Under the pieces are notes generated by a model that saw only the letters and a list, made by a program, of their open reading frames with translations, was not told where the DNA came from and did not search any database. From assembly GCA_030536755.1 (NCBI GenBank), contig JAUNPJ010000027.1, positions 1-42,121 on the forward strand: a stretch of 42,121 bases of DNA. The letters run 5' to 3'. The stretch comes from Eubacteriales bacterium (lineage in GTDB: Bacteria; Bacillota; Clostridia; Lachnospirales; Lachnospiraceae). The position numbers were made by a program, and so were the translations under genes. Shown here one piece after another: positions 1 through 7,749 of this stretch (its first letter is position 1; each line of letters opens with the position of its first letter).

Positions 1-93
1 GCGATTCTGTTTCTCCATATCCTGTTCAAAATATTCCACTGGAAACTGACTGGTTTCTAACCTCGTCTCAATCGTAAAACATTTTTTCAGCAC
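1..93 (-). CDS. Partial unknown gene (5' end only, runs off the window)
   Basis: An open frame runs leftward from a GTG at 93 to the window edge without a stop (31 codons). An AAGGTGG ribosome-binding-like sequence lies about 8 bases upstream (around 103-110). The residues (VLKKCFTIETRLETSQF, then VEYFEQDMEKQNR) match no family I recognise. Because the frame is truncated and starts with GTG, it may be a real gene start or a chance frame. Confidence 0.3.
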   Translation of the reverse strand, partial: MLKKCFTIETRLETSQFPVEYFEQDMEKQNR

Positions 94-114
94 AAAAGCA
101 CACCACCTTTACAG

Positions 115-310
115 ACCAAACAAGTCTTCCTCTGACATAGTTAACAATTTTATATATAATTTCGCAATTTTACAAATCAATTATATAATTTAAGAACAAT
201 CATATAACAAATAATATTTTGCATAATTCTATATTAAGATTATAACAAAAGCAAGAATTTTTGTAAATATGAAATATTATATATTTTTTATATAATTATT
301 CCTATTTGTT
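115..310. other. Extremely AT-rich intergenic stretch
   Basis: About 200 bases made almost entirely of A and T, with runs such as TATATATAAT and ATATATTTTTTATATAA. No open frame with a ribosome binding site and no clean terminator were found. It separates the edge gene from the MATE relic and may hold promoters for either, but no single promoter stands out. Confidence 0.5.
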
Positions 311-317
311 GAAACAG

Positions 318-470
318 TTAATTAACCCTGCGCAGGACAACAAAACAATAGATACATGAAATTCCCTGTGCGATCAGCGTTGCAGCAGCACCGGCAATAC
401 CCAGATGGAATCCCATCACAAACAGCAGTTTGGCCGGAGCACCTGTTGTCATATCTTTTGTTGCAGCCAT
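318..470 (-). pseudogene. MATE-family efflux transporter relic with internal deletion
   Basis: Read on the minus strand, the frame starts at 470 with MAATKDMTTGAPAKLL, a typical MATE N-terminus. It then passes directly into FVMGFHLGIAGAAATLIAQG, which is typical of a membrane segment in the middle of MATE proteins, and ends at a TAA at 318-320 after about 50 residues. Full-length family members have about 440-460 residues, so roughly 90% is missing by one in-frame deletion that fused an early and a later LLF-type segment. A GGTGG ribosome-binding-like sequence precedes the ATG. The product cannot be a working transporter. Family assignment is from motif memory; the truncation is directly visible. 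Confidence 0.65.
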
Positions 471-542
471 CTTTTCCACCCATTTCCATCCCGATCATAT
501 GACAAGCCGGTTCTAAATTGACAACTGCTTCCCAAATACCAG

Positions 543-1148
543 TTATATTTCCACATCAAAAACTCTCTTCTTAAAATAGTATTTCCGGTCTTCTTCCGTG
601 ATCTCGCGAATCACCCTGCAGGGATTGCCCGCAGCAGCCACTCCGTCCGGAATGTCTCTGGTCACAACACTCCCACCACCAATCACTACATTATTCCCAA
701 TCGACACTCCCGCCATAATCACGACGCTCCCGCCTATCCACACATTATCTCCGACAGTAATTGAGATACCGTATTCATAGCCGGTGTTTCTGGATTCATG
801 ATGTAACGGATGTCCGGCAGTATAAAAAGACACATTTGGCCCCAGCATGACATTTTTCCCTACTTTTACCTTTGCAACATCCAAAACTGTACAATTATAG
901 TTTGCAAAGAAATTCTCTCCGACCTCTATGTTATAACCATAATCGCAATGAAATGGAGGTTCTACAAAAACAGCCTCGCCGGTTTTTCCAAACAATTCCT
1001 TTAGCAGCCCCGGAATCCTGTTATACTGATCTGGATGGACATGATTCAGTTCATAAATCCTTCTTTTACATTCCAGGCGTTCCCTGCTCAATACTTCATC
1101 AGATGCAATGTAGGGAAGTTCTGCAAGCATTCTTTCTTTTTGATCCAT
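543..1148 (-). CDS. maa: Maltose/galactoside O-acetyltransferase (left-handed beta-helix)
   Basis: This 201-residue protein matches the usual 185-205 aa of the Maa/LacA/NodL family, which transfers acetyl from acetyl-CoA to a sugar hydroxyl in the cytoplasm. The N-terminal helical Mac domain (about residues 1-55) is followed by left-handed beta-helix hexapeptide repeats (VGENFFANYNCTVLDVAKVKVG, broken as VGENFF / VAKVKVG, then VGDNVWIGGSVVIMAGVSIG). The family's catalytic His is His113 in AGHPLH. The C-terminus has the usual AAGNPCRVIREI. I chose the ATG at 1148 because GAGGAG lies 8 bases upstream; the GTG at 1157 overlaps that ribosome binding site. A perfect sigma-A promoter lies upstream, so it is probably monocistronic. 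The sugar acceptor is unknown. Confidence 0.9.
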   Translation of the reverse strand: MDQKERMLAELPYIASDEVLSRERLECKRRIYELNHVHPDQYNRIPGLLKELFGKTGEAVFVEPPFHCDYGYNIEVGENFFANYNCTVLDVAKVKVGKNVMLGPNVSFYTAGHPLHHESRNTGYEYGISITVGDNVWIGGSVVIMAGVSIGNNVVIGGGSVVTRDIPDGVAAAGNPCRVIREITEEDRKYYFKKRVFDVEI

Positions 1149-1194
1149 TTTCAACACTCCTCAAATTCATATTTTTCATTATCGTTAGCTTGCT

Positions 1195-1223
1195 ATTATA
1201 TTCCCGGAAATCTATTTTGTCAA
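1195..1223 (-). promoter_or_regulatory. Consensus sigma-A promoter for the acetyltransferase
   Basis: On the minus strand, TTGACA (1218-1223) and TATAAT (1195-1200) are both perfect consensus hexamers separated by exactly 17 bases. The predicted start lies about 40 bases upstream of the ATG at 1148. This is the strongest promoter seen in the window and suggests high constitutive expression unless an unseen operator intervenes. Confidence 0.85.
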
Positions 1224-1260
1224 TTATTTCCCTGAAAAAATTCCTATCTTATCTTATGTG

Positions 1261-1279
1261 AAACCGTCCCCTTGTCCCC
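1261..1279. repeat. Half REP-like element abutting a gene end
   Basis: AAACCGTCCCCTTGTCCCC on the plus strand lies two bases from the stop codon at 1282-1284. Its reverse complement has the same architecture (GGGGACA, GGGGAC, GGTTT) as one arm of the palindromic repeats found elsewhere here. No second arm is present, so this is a related but distinct half element. Confidence 0.5.
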
Positions 1280-1281
1280 AC

Positions 1282-3009
1282 TTATATTCCAAAGTAGCTT
1301 TTCATTTCTGCCTGAAACGAGGAATGTCTTGGGAATTTTTTCTTATACTCCTGGAAAGTTTTCTGCTTTGCCTCAGAAACGCCCATACTTTCTTCTATTT
1401 CTGCTGCCATAGCCAGTAATCCTGCCACTTCTCCATAGTGTCTTCTATGCTGTCCGGATACAATGGCATCTGCTCTGCTGTACACTATTTTTTTTGCCCA
1501 GGCAAAATATATCTTTTTTTCCTGCTCTGACATCGGGAAATACTGTTTCCATCTCTGAAAATAGTTCCAGAATGTACTGGTTTTCAGCCTGCTACTTTCT
1601 TCCATGATATCACTTTCAAAACTCATCTGCTGATTCAAATCCTTTTCGTCCGGAAAGCCCACATAAGCCGCAATGTTTGCCGCCGCTTTGGAAGGAAGTG
1701 GATTTTCATATAAATACAATAAGAACAAACGTATTCCGATGGGGATAAAGCTTCCGCTCCATCCAAGCGACCCCTGCGGATTTTTGGATGCCTCTTTTGC
1801 TTTTTCAAAGTCCCCTGTATAAAAACGAAGTGTATCATACCGGTAGCCACTTATGATATTTCTCCGTAGTTCTTTATTGCCTGCAAATCCAAAGGAATCG
1901 CCTCTTTCTGTGGAACGCAGGACTTCCTCTCCTCGCATCCCATACTTTTCTGCCATCTCTTTTGTTCCAAACAGCCTCAGAAAATTTCTGTCAGTCGAAT
2001 CTGACCGAAAAGCTTCCCAGCAAAACTGCATTTCCTTCTCCGTGTGCATCAGACAGGAAGAAGCGTATGATGCCATCAATGCTATTTTACTTCTGATTTT
2101 CAATCTGTAATCAATTTTGCCAAGAGCCTTTTCTCCAATTGTTTCCATTTGCAGATAATCGTGCTCTTTCTTATATTCCTGCATTGCTGACAAATATAAG
2201 GATGGGTGGACTTTACATTGTTGATCTGCCATTTTTACCAGGCCCTCAACCCCCTCATGGTATAAAACAGCTTCCTGCAAAAGCCGGCTCTCCGTATCTC
2301 CGCTTTTTGTCTGCAGCAGTGCAATCCAGTCGTTCCAAAATTGCTCTGTCCCGTCCAATTCTTCACGTCCTACGCCAAACATATCCTGAATGTGCAGCTT
2401 CTGGAAAGTATCAGAATAAAAATATAAATAAATATCCTCCGCACGATTTTGGGGTTCCTGCACCTGATAATCCGCATACAACGTCAGCAAGGCCATCTGC
2501 TGAAGATCTGTATGAATGATTTTATGTTCCGACAATGTTTCCAGATCCACAGGATCGCATTCATCCTCATACTCGGAATATGTAATTACACACATTTGCC
2601 ACAGCCACTCATAAATTAAATTCGCTTCCTGATATTTCCTGTCATGCACACAATCCTGTGCAAACTGAATCATGGCTCCAATCTTATCACCGATTCCCTG
2701 ATTATCATAGTATTTCGTAACCCAGTCTCTGTCCCAGTAAGAATCCGAATACTCTTCGTATTCCTCCACATCCAGATATAATTCTCCCTCATCAATCTGA
2801 TTCATCCATGTTTCCAGAAGTTCCATTTTCTCATCCACAAATTCCTGTGACATTCTTTCCGGCAATTGTATTTTTTCTTCTGCTTTACCCAGACAGGCAT
2901 CTATCAGCAATTCTAATTTTTCGCATTGTTCCTTCGAAAGCGATGTCGTCATTTTTAATACAATCTCCTGCAACTGTTTTTTATTGAGCTGTTTTATTTT
3001 CTGCTTCAT
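1282..3009 (-). CDS. Hypothetical protein, probable alpha-helical repeat (575 aa)
   Basis: I do not recognise this gene with confidence. The protein has a charged helical start (residues 1-50), an acidic Tyr/Asp/Glu stretch near residues 85-105 (VEEYEEYSDSYWDRDWVTKYY), and then predicted helix pairs to the end, as in TPR-like solenoids. The C-terminus (HRRHYGEVAGLLAMAAEIEE, then KKKFPRHSSFQAEM) resembles the C-terminal helical part of bacterial SWIM zinc-finger-associated proteins, but no CxC...CxH finger is present. There is no signal peptide or membrane segment. The ATG at 3009 lies 11 bases after GAGGGG; a TTG at 3015 with a 5-base spacer is an alternative start. It is expressed alone, and neighbours give no functional hint. 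Confidence 0.75.
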   Translation of the reverse strand: MKQKIKQLNKKQLQEIVLKMTTSLSKEQCEKLELLIDACLGKAEEKIQLPERMSQEFVDEKMELLETWMNQIDEGELYLDVEEYEEYSDSYWDRDWVTKYYDNQGIGDKIGAMIQFAQDCVHDRKYQEANLIYEWLWQMCVITYSEYEDECDPVDLETLSEHKIIHTDLQQMALLTLYADYQVQEPQNRAEDIYLYFYSDTFQKLHIQDMFGVGREELDGTEQFWNDWIALLQTKSGDTESRLLQEAVLYHEGVEGLVKMADQQCKVHPSLYLSAMQEYKKEHDYLQMETIGEKALGKIDYRLKIRSKIALMASYASSCLMHTEKEMQFCWEAFRSDSTDRNFLRLFGTKEMAEKYGMRGEEVLRSTERGDSFGFAGNKELRRNIISGYRYDTLRFYTGDFEKAKEASKNPQGSLGWSGSFIPIGIRLFLLYLYENPLPSKAAANIAAYVGFPDEKDLNQQMSFESDIMEESSRLKTSTFWNYFQRWKQYFPMSEQEKKIYFAWAKKIVYSRADAIVSGQHRRHYGEVAGLLAMAAEIEESMGVSEAKQKTFQEYKKKFPRHSSFQAEMKSYFGI

Positions 3010-3098
3010 ATCCAACGCATCCCCTCTATCATTTTTTCTTCCGTATTTTTATACTACCACAAAACCTTATTTTCTTGAACTGTTATAGGTATTTTTCT

Positions 3099-4832
3099 TC
3101 ACTCTGGCAGACTCTCCTTCACGCACAGCACACCATACCCCAACATTTCATTCGGCCACCGCGCATACCCCGGCAATTGTCTTGCACCTCTTCTCAGATA
3201 TGCCTTCACTTTCTCCCCAAATAAAAACGGATCATTTCCACGCACAATTCCCCACTCCATCAAAAGCGCCGCAGCCCCGGTGACAAACGGAGTCGCAAAG
3301 GAAGTTCCTGTAACCGATGTATAACCGCCGCCGGCCCGCGCAGTCGTGATATCAACCCCTGGAGCCGCCAGGTCCGGTTTTACCTGATTCGTCACGCGTG
3401 TAAAGCCTCTGCCCGAAAAATCAGCATATGTCTGATTTTTGGAGTCATATGCGCCCACTGTAATCACTTTGGCTGCTGTTCCGGGAACAGTGAGCGTCGT
3501 CTCCGGATTTGGATTCAGAAATTTTGTTCCCGTGTTCAGTACCCCGCCTCCGGGCAGCCACATATCAAATCTCCCATCCACAATCTGCCGCGGCACAAGC
3601 GTAAACGTCCAGATTCCGCTGTTTACATATTGATTCATAGGCAGAAAATCAATATAAATTTCCTGAGACGTACTGTATGGCCCCGGCTTTCCGTAATAGA
3701 TCAAAAGCTGTGTTCTTCCCATATAAAAACGCTGAGGTCCTAACCGCTCATTGAGCGGTCCCACCCGTTCCCCAGCCGGATTCGTAATAAAAATATCAAA
3801 CAGGTCGACATACGATTTCCAAAGCTGCACATTCAGGGAGGATTCATATTCACTGACCGAAAGCTCTGCCTTCGATTCCATTCCTATCCGAAGCTGCCCC
3901 AGCACATGCAGCGCATCCCGGCCATTATTTCCCGAACCAACACAGATTACGGTTCTTCCCAGGGAAGACACCGAATCCAGATAGGTTGTCACAAGGGAAT
4001 CTCCCTCATGTGAGCCATAATTATTTCCAAAACTCACATTGATCGCAATTGGCCGGTTATAGGCAATCCCCTGCCGGATCAGATAATCCACTCCCTGCAT
4101 CAGCTCGGTCGTGCGGGGGAAGGACTCTTCTCTCGGATTTCCAAGCTTCACCACCAGAATATCGCTTTGCGGCGCCATCCCGATGTAAGTACCATTGGAC
4201 GCATTTCCGTTTCCCGCCGCAATGCCAAGCACCTGTGTTCCATGTCCACTCAAATCTCTGGAGGGTACAATTTCATAAGCCTGACTGCGGCTTCCAGCCC
4301 GCAGCGCTTCGTTAATCTGCTCACTTGTGTATTCACTGCCCAACACATACCCTTCCGGCGGATTGCCTGGCACAGACTGATCCCAGATTTTGAGGATTCT
4401 TGTCTCTCCACGCTCATCGATAAAGTCAGGGTGCTGGTAATCCACACCAGAATCCACCACTCCGATCAGGACATCTTTTCCAAAAAGCTGGTACGGCACT
4501 TCCCGAAGGGGCAAAACACAAGAAGCTGCCTTTCCCTGGTCAACAGAGAAAAACAGCCTCTTTGGTTTTTCAATATATTCAATTCTCGGAAGTTGAGACA
4601 AAAGTTCCAATTGTTCTCTGGCAATCGTGACAATGGCATATTCATTCAGAAGCGGAACCACCTGCGCTCCCAATGCTTCCACCTGCTCCAGATTTCCGGA
4701 ATATTTCACCACCACATCCCAAAGCCTGCTTGCAGCATCGTATCCCACATCCAGTTCCATGGATTTTTCGCGCTCCTGCGGCGTCGCCTCCAGTGATAAG
4801 TTCAAGAGATTTTCGAGTTTTTGATTCGGCAT
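3099..4832 (-). CDS. S8 family serine peptidase (Csp-like subtilase)
   Basis: This 577-residue subtilisin-family protease carries the full catalytic triad: Asp127 in GVVDSGVDYQHPDF, His197 in DLSGHGTQVLG and Ser511 in GTSFATPFVTG. Residues 1-115 form a prodomain-like region, and an inserted beta-rich segment lies around residues 330-450, the arrangement of clostridial CspA/B/C-type proteases (about 550-600 aa). No Sec signal peptide is visible, as in that family. The correct start is the ATG at 4830-4832, with GGGAGG 7 bases upstream. The frame stays open further upstream only because a REP-like palindrome happens to lack stops, and that extension should not be annotated. The Csp germination role is known only for Clostridium; here the substrate is not determined. 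Confidence 0.92.
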   Translation of the reverse strand: MPNQKLENLLNLSLEATPQEREKSMELDVGYDAASRLWDVVVKYSGNLEQVEALGAQVVPLLNEYAIVTIAREQLELLSQLPRIEYIEKPKRLFFSVDQGKAASCVLPLREVPYQLFGKDVLIGVVDSGVDYQHPDFIDERGETRILKIWDQSVPGNPPEGYVLGSEYTSEQINEALRAGSRSQAYEIVPSRDLSGHGTQVLGIAAGNGNASNGTYIGMAPQSDILVVKLGNPREESFPRTTELMQGVDYLIRQGIAYNRPIAINVSFGNNYGSHEGDSLVTTYLDSVSSLGRTVICVGSGNNGRDALHVLGQLRIGMESKAELSVSEYESSLNVQLWKSYVDLFDIFITNPAGERVGPLNERLGPQRFYMGRTQLLIYYGKPGPYSTSQEIYIDFLPMNQYVNSGIWTFTLVPRQIVDGRFDMWLPGGGVLNTGTKFLNPNPETTLTVPGTAAKVITVGAYDSKNQTYADFSGRGFTRVTNQVKPDLAAPGVDITTARAGGGYTSVTGTSFATPFVTGAAALLMEWGIVRGNDPFLFGEKVKAYLRRGARQLPGYARWPNEMLGYGVLCVKESLPE

Positions 4833-4911
4833 CAGACAGCCTCCCGGCACATACTCTTTTATCTTATTCACTGGACAGTTAAAAGTTCCTATATCAAATA
4901 CGATTTTTCGA

Positions 4912-5020
4912 GGAGGGACAGGGGACAGGTTTGTGTCCGGAAATAAATCCGGGGAGGGACAGGGGACAGGTTTGTGTCCGGAAATAAATCCGGACACAAA
5001 CCTGTCCCCTGTCCCTCCCT
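4912..5020. repeat. REP-like palindrome A with tandemly duplicated left arm
   Basis: The arm starting GGGACAGGGGACAGGTTTGT occurs at 4915 and again 41 bases later at 4956. The second copy is completed by a perfect inverted arm, giving 26-27 bp arms around an AT loop (4956-5015). Thus there are two left arms for one right arm. The loop (AAATAAAT) differs from the loop of the other three copies. The element lies in the leader of the protease gene, about 80 bases upstream of its start. Confidence 0.9.
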
Positions 5021-5171
5021 CAAAATCTCCAAGTTCTACACAGATACATCAAATATTCATAAGATTATTATCGTCCGAAATTATTTATCAAATTTCTGAT
5101 TTATCCTCAAATAAAAGTTATAAAACTCAACATCTATTTTTAATATTTTATAAGTTTTTTGTAACTGTTAC

Positions 5172-5230
5172 TATCCTTCTCTCCAAACAAAAACGGATCT
5201 TTCCACGTACGATTACTCCAATCAGAACGT
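5172..5230 (-). pseudogene. Subtilase gene relic with frameshift
   Basis: On the minus strand this short stretch reads VLIGVIVRG, then after a one-base deletion DPFLFGEK. It matches the intact protease nearby (GIVRGNDPFLFGEK, encoded near 3205-3262). The missing base is visible as GGATCTTTCCACG against GGATCATTTCCACG. VLIGV also resembles the Asp-motif segment DVLIGVV of the same protease, so the relic may be two distant parts fused by a deletion. The remaining bases between this relic and palindrome A (5021-5171) are AT-rich, with no other recognisable content. Confidence 0.6.
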
Positions 5231-5244
5231 TTTTTCTGAGCCTC

Positions 5245-5925
5245 TTAACTTTTCCTGTATTTGATGGATGGACGTCCTCCGGTCGAGTAATCTACCTGAC
5301 TCACAATCTCATGATTCTCCAGCAGATAATTCATATATCTTCGCACGGTTATCCGGGATAAGCCAACTTTCCCTGCAATTTCATTGCTGCTCAGGTAGAC
5401 ATCGGGATGCTCGCACAGATAATTTTGAATCATCGTCAATGTCTGTTCCTGCAGTCCTTTTTCCAAAAGCTGCTGCGTACTCTGGGCAGGCTTTGGCGAC
5501 AGAATCTTGTCCAGTTCCGCCTGGCTTAACTGTGCCTCAGAATGCAAAACCTTTTTCATACTCAAATATTTTTCGATAGCAATCTGAAATCGTTCGAATG
5601 TAAACGGCTTGACAAGATAATCCACAATTCCAAGCTGGAGGATTCCCGATATCTCCTGGACATGATTTGCCGCTGTAATCATAATGATACTGATGGGAAA
5701 TTGCCGCTCACGGCAGTTCAAAATAAATTCCCGTCCATCCATCACCGGCATATAATAATCGATCACAGCCAGATCAACCGGATTCTTTTCCAGAAAAAGA
5801 ATCGCGTCTTGTCCGTTCCGGAATTCTCCGACTATCACCAGCGAAGGATTCGACTGTAAGTACTGACGGTTAATCGATGCAACCATCGGATCATCTTCCA
5901 CAATAATTACTTTATATGTTTTCAT
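5245..5925 (-). CDS. Response regulator, CitB/DcuR/MaeR family
   Basis: This 226-aa regulator has an N-terminal receiver domain (residues 1-120) with acidic pocket EDD (10-12), phosphoacceptor Asp56 in VIDYYMP and Lys106 in LVKPF. The C-terminal DNA-binding region has a winged-helix-like HTH near residues 175-215 (SSNEIAGKVGLSRITVRRYM), the layout of CitB/DpiA/DcuR/MaeR regulators of dicarboxylate and citrate genes. AAGGAG precedes the ATG. It lies 15 bases behind the cognate kinase gene and divergent from malic enzyme and a 2-hydroxycarboxylate carrier, so it probably activates those genes in response to malate. MaeR is the likely equivalent; that is inference from context. Confidence 0.92.
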   Translation of the reverse strand: MKTYKVIIVEDDPMVASINRQYLQSNPSLVIVGEFRNGQDAILFLEKNPVDLAVIDYYMPVMDGREFILNCRERQFPISIIMITAANHVQEISGILQLGIVDYLVKPFTFERFQIAIEKYLSMKKVLHSEAQLSQAELDKILSPKPAQSTQQLLEKGLQEQTLTMIQNYLCEHPDVYLSSNEIAGKVGLSRITVRRYMNYLLENHEIVSQVDYSTGGRPSIKYRKS

Positions 5926-5940
5926 AAGCGTTCTCCTTTC

Positions 5941-7551
5941 TCACACAGGCAATACGATTTCAATCGAAGTTCCCATTCCTGGTTCCGTATCAATGTGAAT
6001 CGTTCCGTCATAGCAGTCCACAATTTCACGGATTAAGGCAAATCCGGTACCATGACCAGGTCCTTTTGTTGTCGTATTGCGGTCATAGATGGAAAAAAGT
6101 ATTTCTTCCGGAATTCCGCCTCCGGTATCATCGCAGGTGATCATAGTATGGCCATCTTCAGAATAAATCCCAAGCTCAATTTCTTTTACCGGATAATTTC
6201 TGCTGTTCAGTTCATCCATCGCATTTTCCAGCAGATTTCCGACTAACGTAATATAACAGTCCACAGGAAGCGGCGTTATTTTTGGATAAAAATAGCTGTC
6301 CGATTTCAGGGCAAACTGTATGCCAAGCTCTGAAGCCCGAATTAATTTTCCGATCAGCAATGCCGCCAGATTGGAAATCGGAACCGTGCGGCTGATCTGA
6401 CTGACAGATTCTCCGGACACGAGACTGGTCTTCAGAATATATTCTTTGGCTTTGTTGACTTCCTGCATTTCCAGAAATCCAAGAATAATGTGCAGTTTAT
6501 TCATAAACTCATGATTGAATGCACGGAGAGTATCCACCATATAACGGGCTCCCGTCAGTTCTTCCGCCAGTTTTGTCACTTCCGTTTTGTTTCTCAGAAC
6601 TGCTGCTGCACCGATGATTTCTTTATTGTGAAAAATCGGGATACGTGAAGACAATATATTCTGTTTTTGTATCATCTGATTCATATTGTAGTCGGCTTTT
6701 CCTGTTTTTAACGTTTCCTGCAGATGTGCATCCGGGAAAATCTCCGGCAAGACAGTTCCTTCTATAATCTTACCCTCTGGAATTTTCAGAATGCTGCGCG
6801 CTGCTGTGTTCATCAGAATCACTTTTTCCTCCTGATTGATGGCAACGATTCCCTCTTCCAGAGCATCCATCACTTCGGTTCGCTCCACATACAGTTTTTG
6901 AAATTCCTCCGGCTGGTACCCCAGTAAAATTCTGCGGATTCCGTACATGGCGGCCCGTGAAAAAATCACGCCTAAAATAATCATTACAATTAAAAGACAA
7001 AGAAAAATCCCTGCAATCTGGTAGCGTATTCTGGCAAGACTTGAAGTCAATACAGAACTCACGACAAATCCGATAATTTCTCCGGAATCATCCTTTATGG
7101 AATAAAAAGCTCTTCGCTGCATTCCAAGAGTCCCCTCTGCTTCTGAAATATACGGCTCTGCCCCTTTTAGTATTTCTTCCTGATCCTTTCCCTGAAATTG
7201 TTTTCCTATTCTTGAATGATTACTGTGATAATATCTCCTGCTCTCCGTATCACATACAACCAGAATGTCCACCTGTTCAAATGATTCCGAGAGAAGATCC
7301 AGCTCTTCCATCCATTCCCTTGCGTCAGGGCTGTCTGCCCTTTTTGACTGCAAAACCGCTCTGGTACTATCCATATTTGCAACCGTCCGTGAAAGATTAC
7401 GTATCACCGTATCCAGATCATTCTGCCGGATTGTAAGCGATATGTACAGACTTACCATACCGGAAATAAGCACGGAGGTCAGAACCAAAATCAGATTATA
7501 ACGGTAAATTTTCCCCAACACGGTACTGTGTTTTCCTGTTTTTTCTTTCAT
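5941..7551 (-). CDS. Sensor histidine kinase, CitA/DcuS/MaeK family
   Basis: This 536-residue membrane kinase has TM1 near residues 18-40, an extracytoplasmic PAS-like sensor (about 45-180) with the HSNHSRIGKQF segment typical of CitA/DcuS sensors, TM2 near 180-205, a cytoplasmic PAS domain (about 220-330), a SpoOB-type dimerisation helix with phospho-His in AFNHEFMNKLH, and an HATPase domain with N box NLLENAMD and glycine boxes DDTGGGIP and GHGTGFAL. I chose the ATG at 7551 because AGGAG lies 8 bases upstream; a weaker in-frame ATG exists at 7572. It forms a two-gene unit with the regulator that follows. The ligand is probably L-malate by analogy with MaeK of Lactobacillus casei. Confidence 0.93.
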   Translation of the reverse strand: MKEKTGKHSTVLGKIYRYNLILVLTSVLISGMVSLYISLTIRQNDLDTVIRNLSRTVANMDSTRAVLQSKRADSPDAREWMEELDLLSESFEQVDILVVCDTESRRYYHSNHSRIGKQFQGKDQEEILKGAEPYISEAEGTLGMQRRAFYSIKDDSGEIIGFVVSSVLTSSLARIRYQIAGIFLCLLIVMIILGVIFSRAAMYGIRRILLGYQPEEFQKLYVERTEVMDALEEGIVAINQEEKVILMNTAARSILKIPEGKIIEGTVLPEIFPDAHLQETLKTGKADYNMNQMIQKQNILSSRIPIFHNKEIIGAAAVLRNKTEVTKLAEELTGARYMVDTLRAFNHEFMNKLHIILGFLEMQEVNKAKEYILKTSLVSGESVSQISRTVPISNLAALLIGKLIRASELGIQFALKSDSYFYPKITPLPVDCYITLVGNLLENAMDELNSRNYPVKEIELGIYSEDGHTMITCDDTGGGIPEEILFSIYDRNTTTKGPGHGTGFALIREIVDCYDGTIHIDTEPGMGTSIEIVLPV

Positions 7552-7586
7552 AATTTTTCTCCTGGATTTCATTCATGAAATGTGTT

Positions 7587-7659
7587 GTTTTCATTTTAAT
7601 ATAGACGTTCCGTCAGTACAATACGGTTTTCATTTACAATACTTACAAAAGGTTTTCAT
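7587..7659. promoter_or_regulatory. Three GTTTTCAT direct repeats in the divergent mae promoter region
   Basis: GTTTTCAT occurs at 7587-7594, 7626-7633 and 7652-7659, all in the same orientation, between the divergent kinase and malic-enzyme genes. Copies two and three lie upstream of the proposed malic-enzyme promoter. Direct AT-rich repeats at this position are a plausible binding site for the CitB-type regulator. Function is inferred from position only. Confidence 0.45.
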
Positions 7660-7671
7660 ACTTTCCTAAAC

Positions 7672-7700
7672 TTCACAAACACAAAATTTTCCATTATGCT
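7672..7700 (+). promoter_or_regulatory. Candidate promoter of malic enzyme operon
   Basis: TTCACA (7672-7677), a 17-base spacer and TATGCT (7695-7700) give a moderate sigma-A match directly downstream of the GTTTTCAT repeats. The start of transcription would lie about 43 bases before the ATG at 7750. The weak hexamers fit a promoter that needs an activator. Confidence 0.45.
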
Positions 7701-7749
7701 TGACTCATCAAAAACGCAACGGAAAGAAAAAAATTGGGAGGAAAGAAAC

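Noticed and set aside
4833-4997. A 55-residue N-terminal extension of the S8 protease that reads through palindrome A
   Set aside because: The frame is open only because the repeat lacks stops. A clear GGGAGG site fits the ATG at 4832, and the extension has no signal-peptide or prodomain character.
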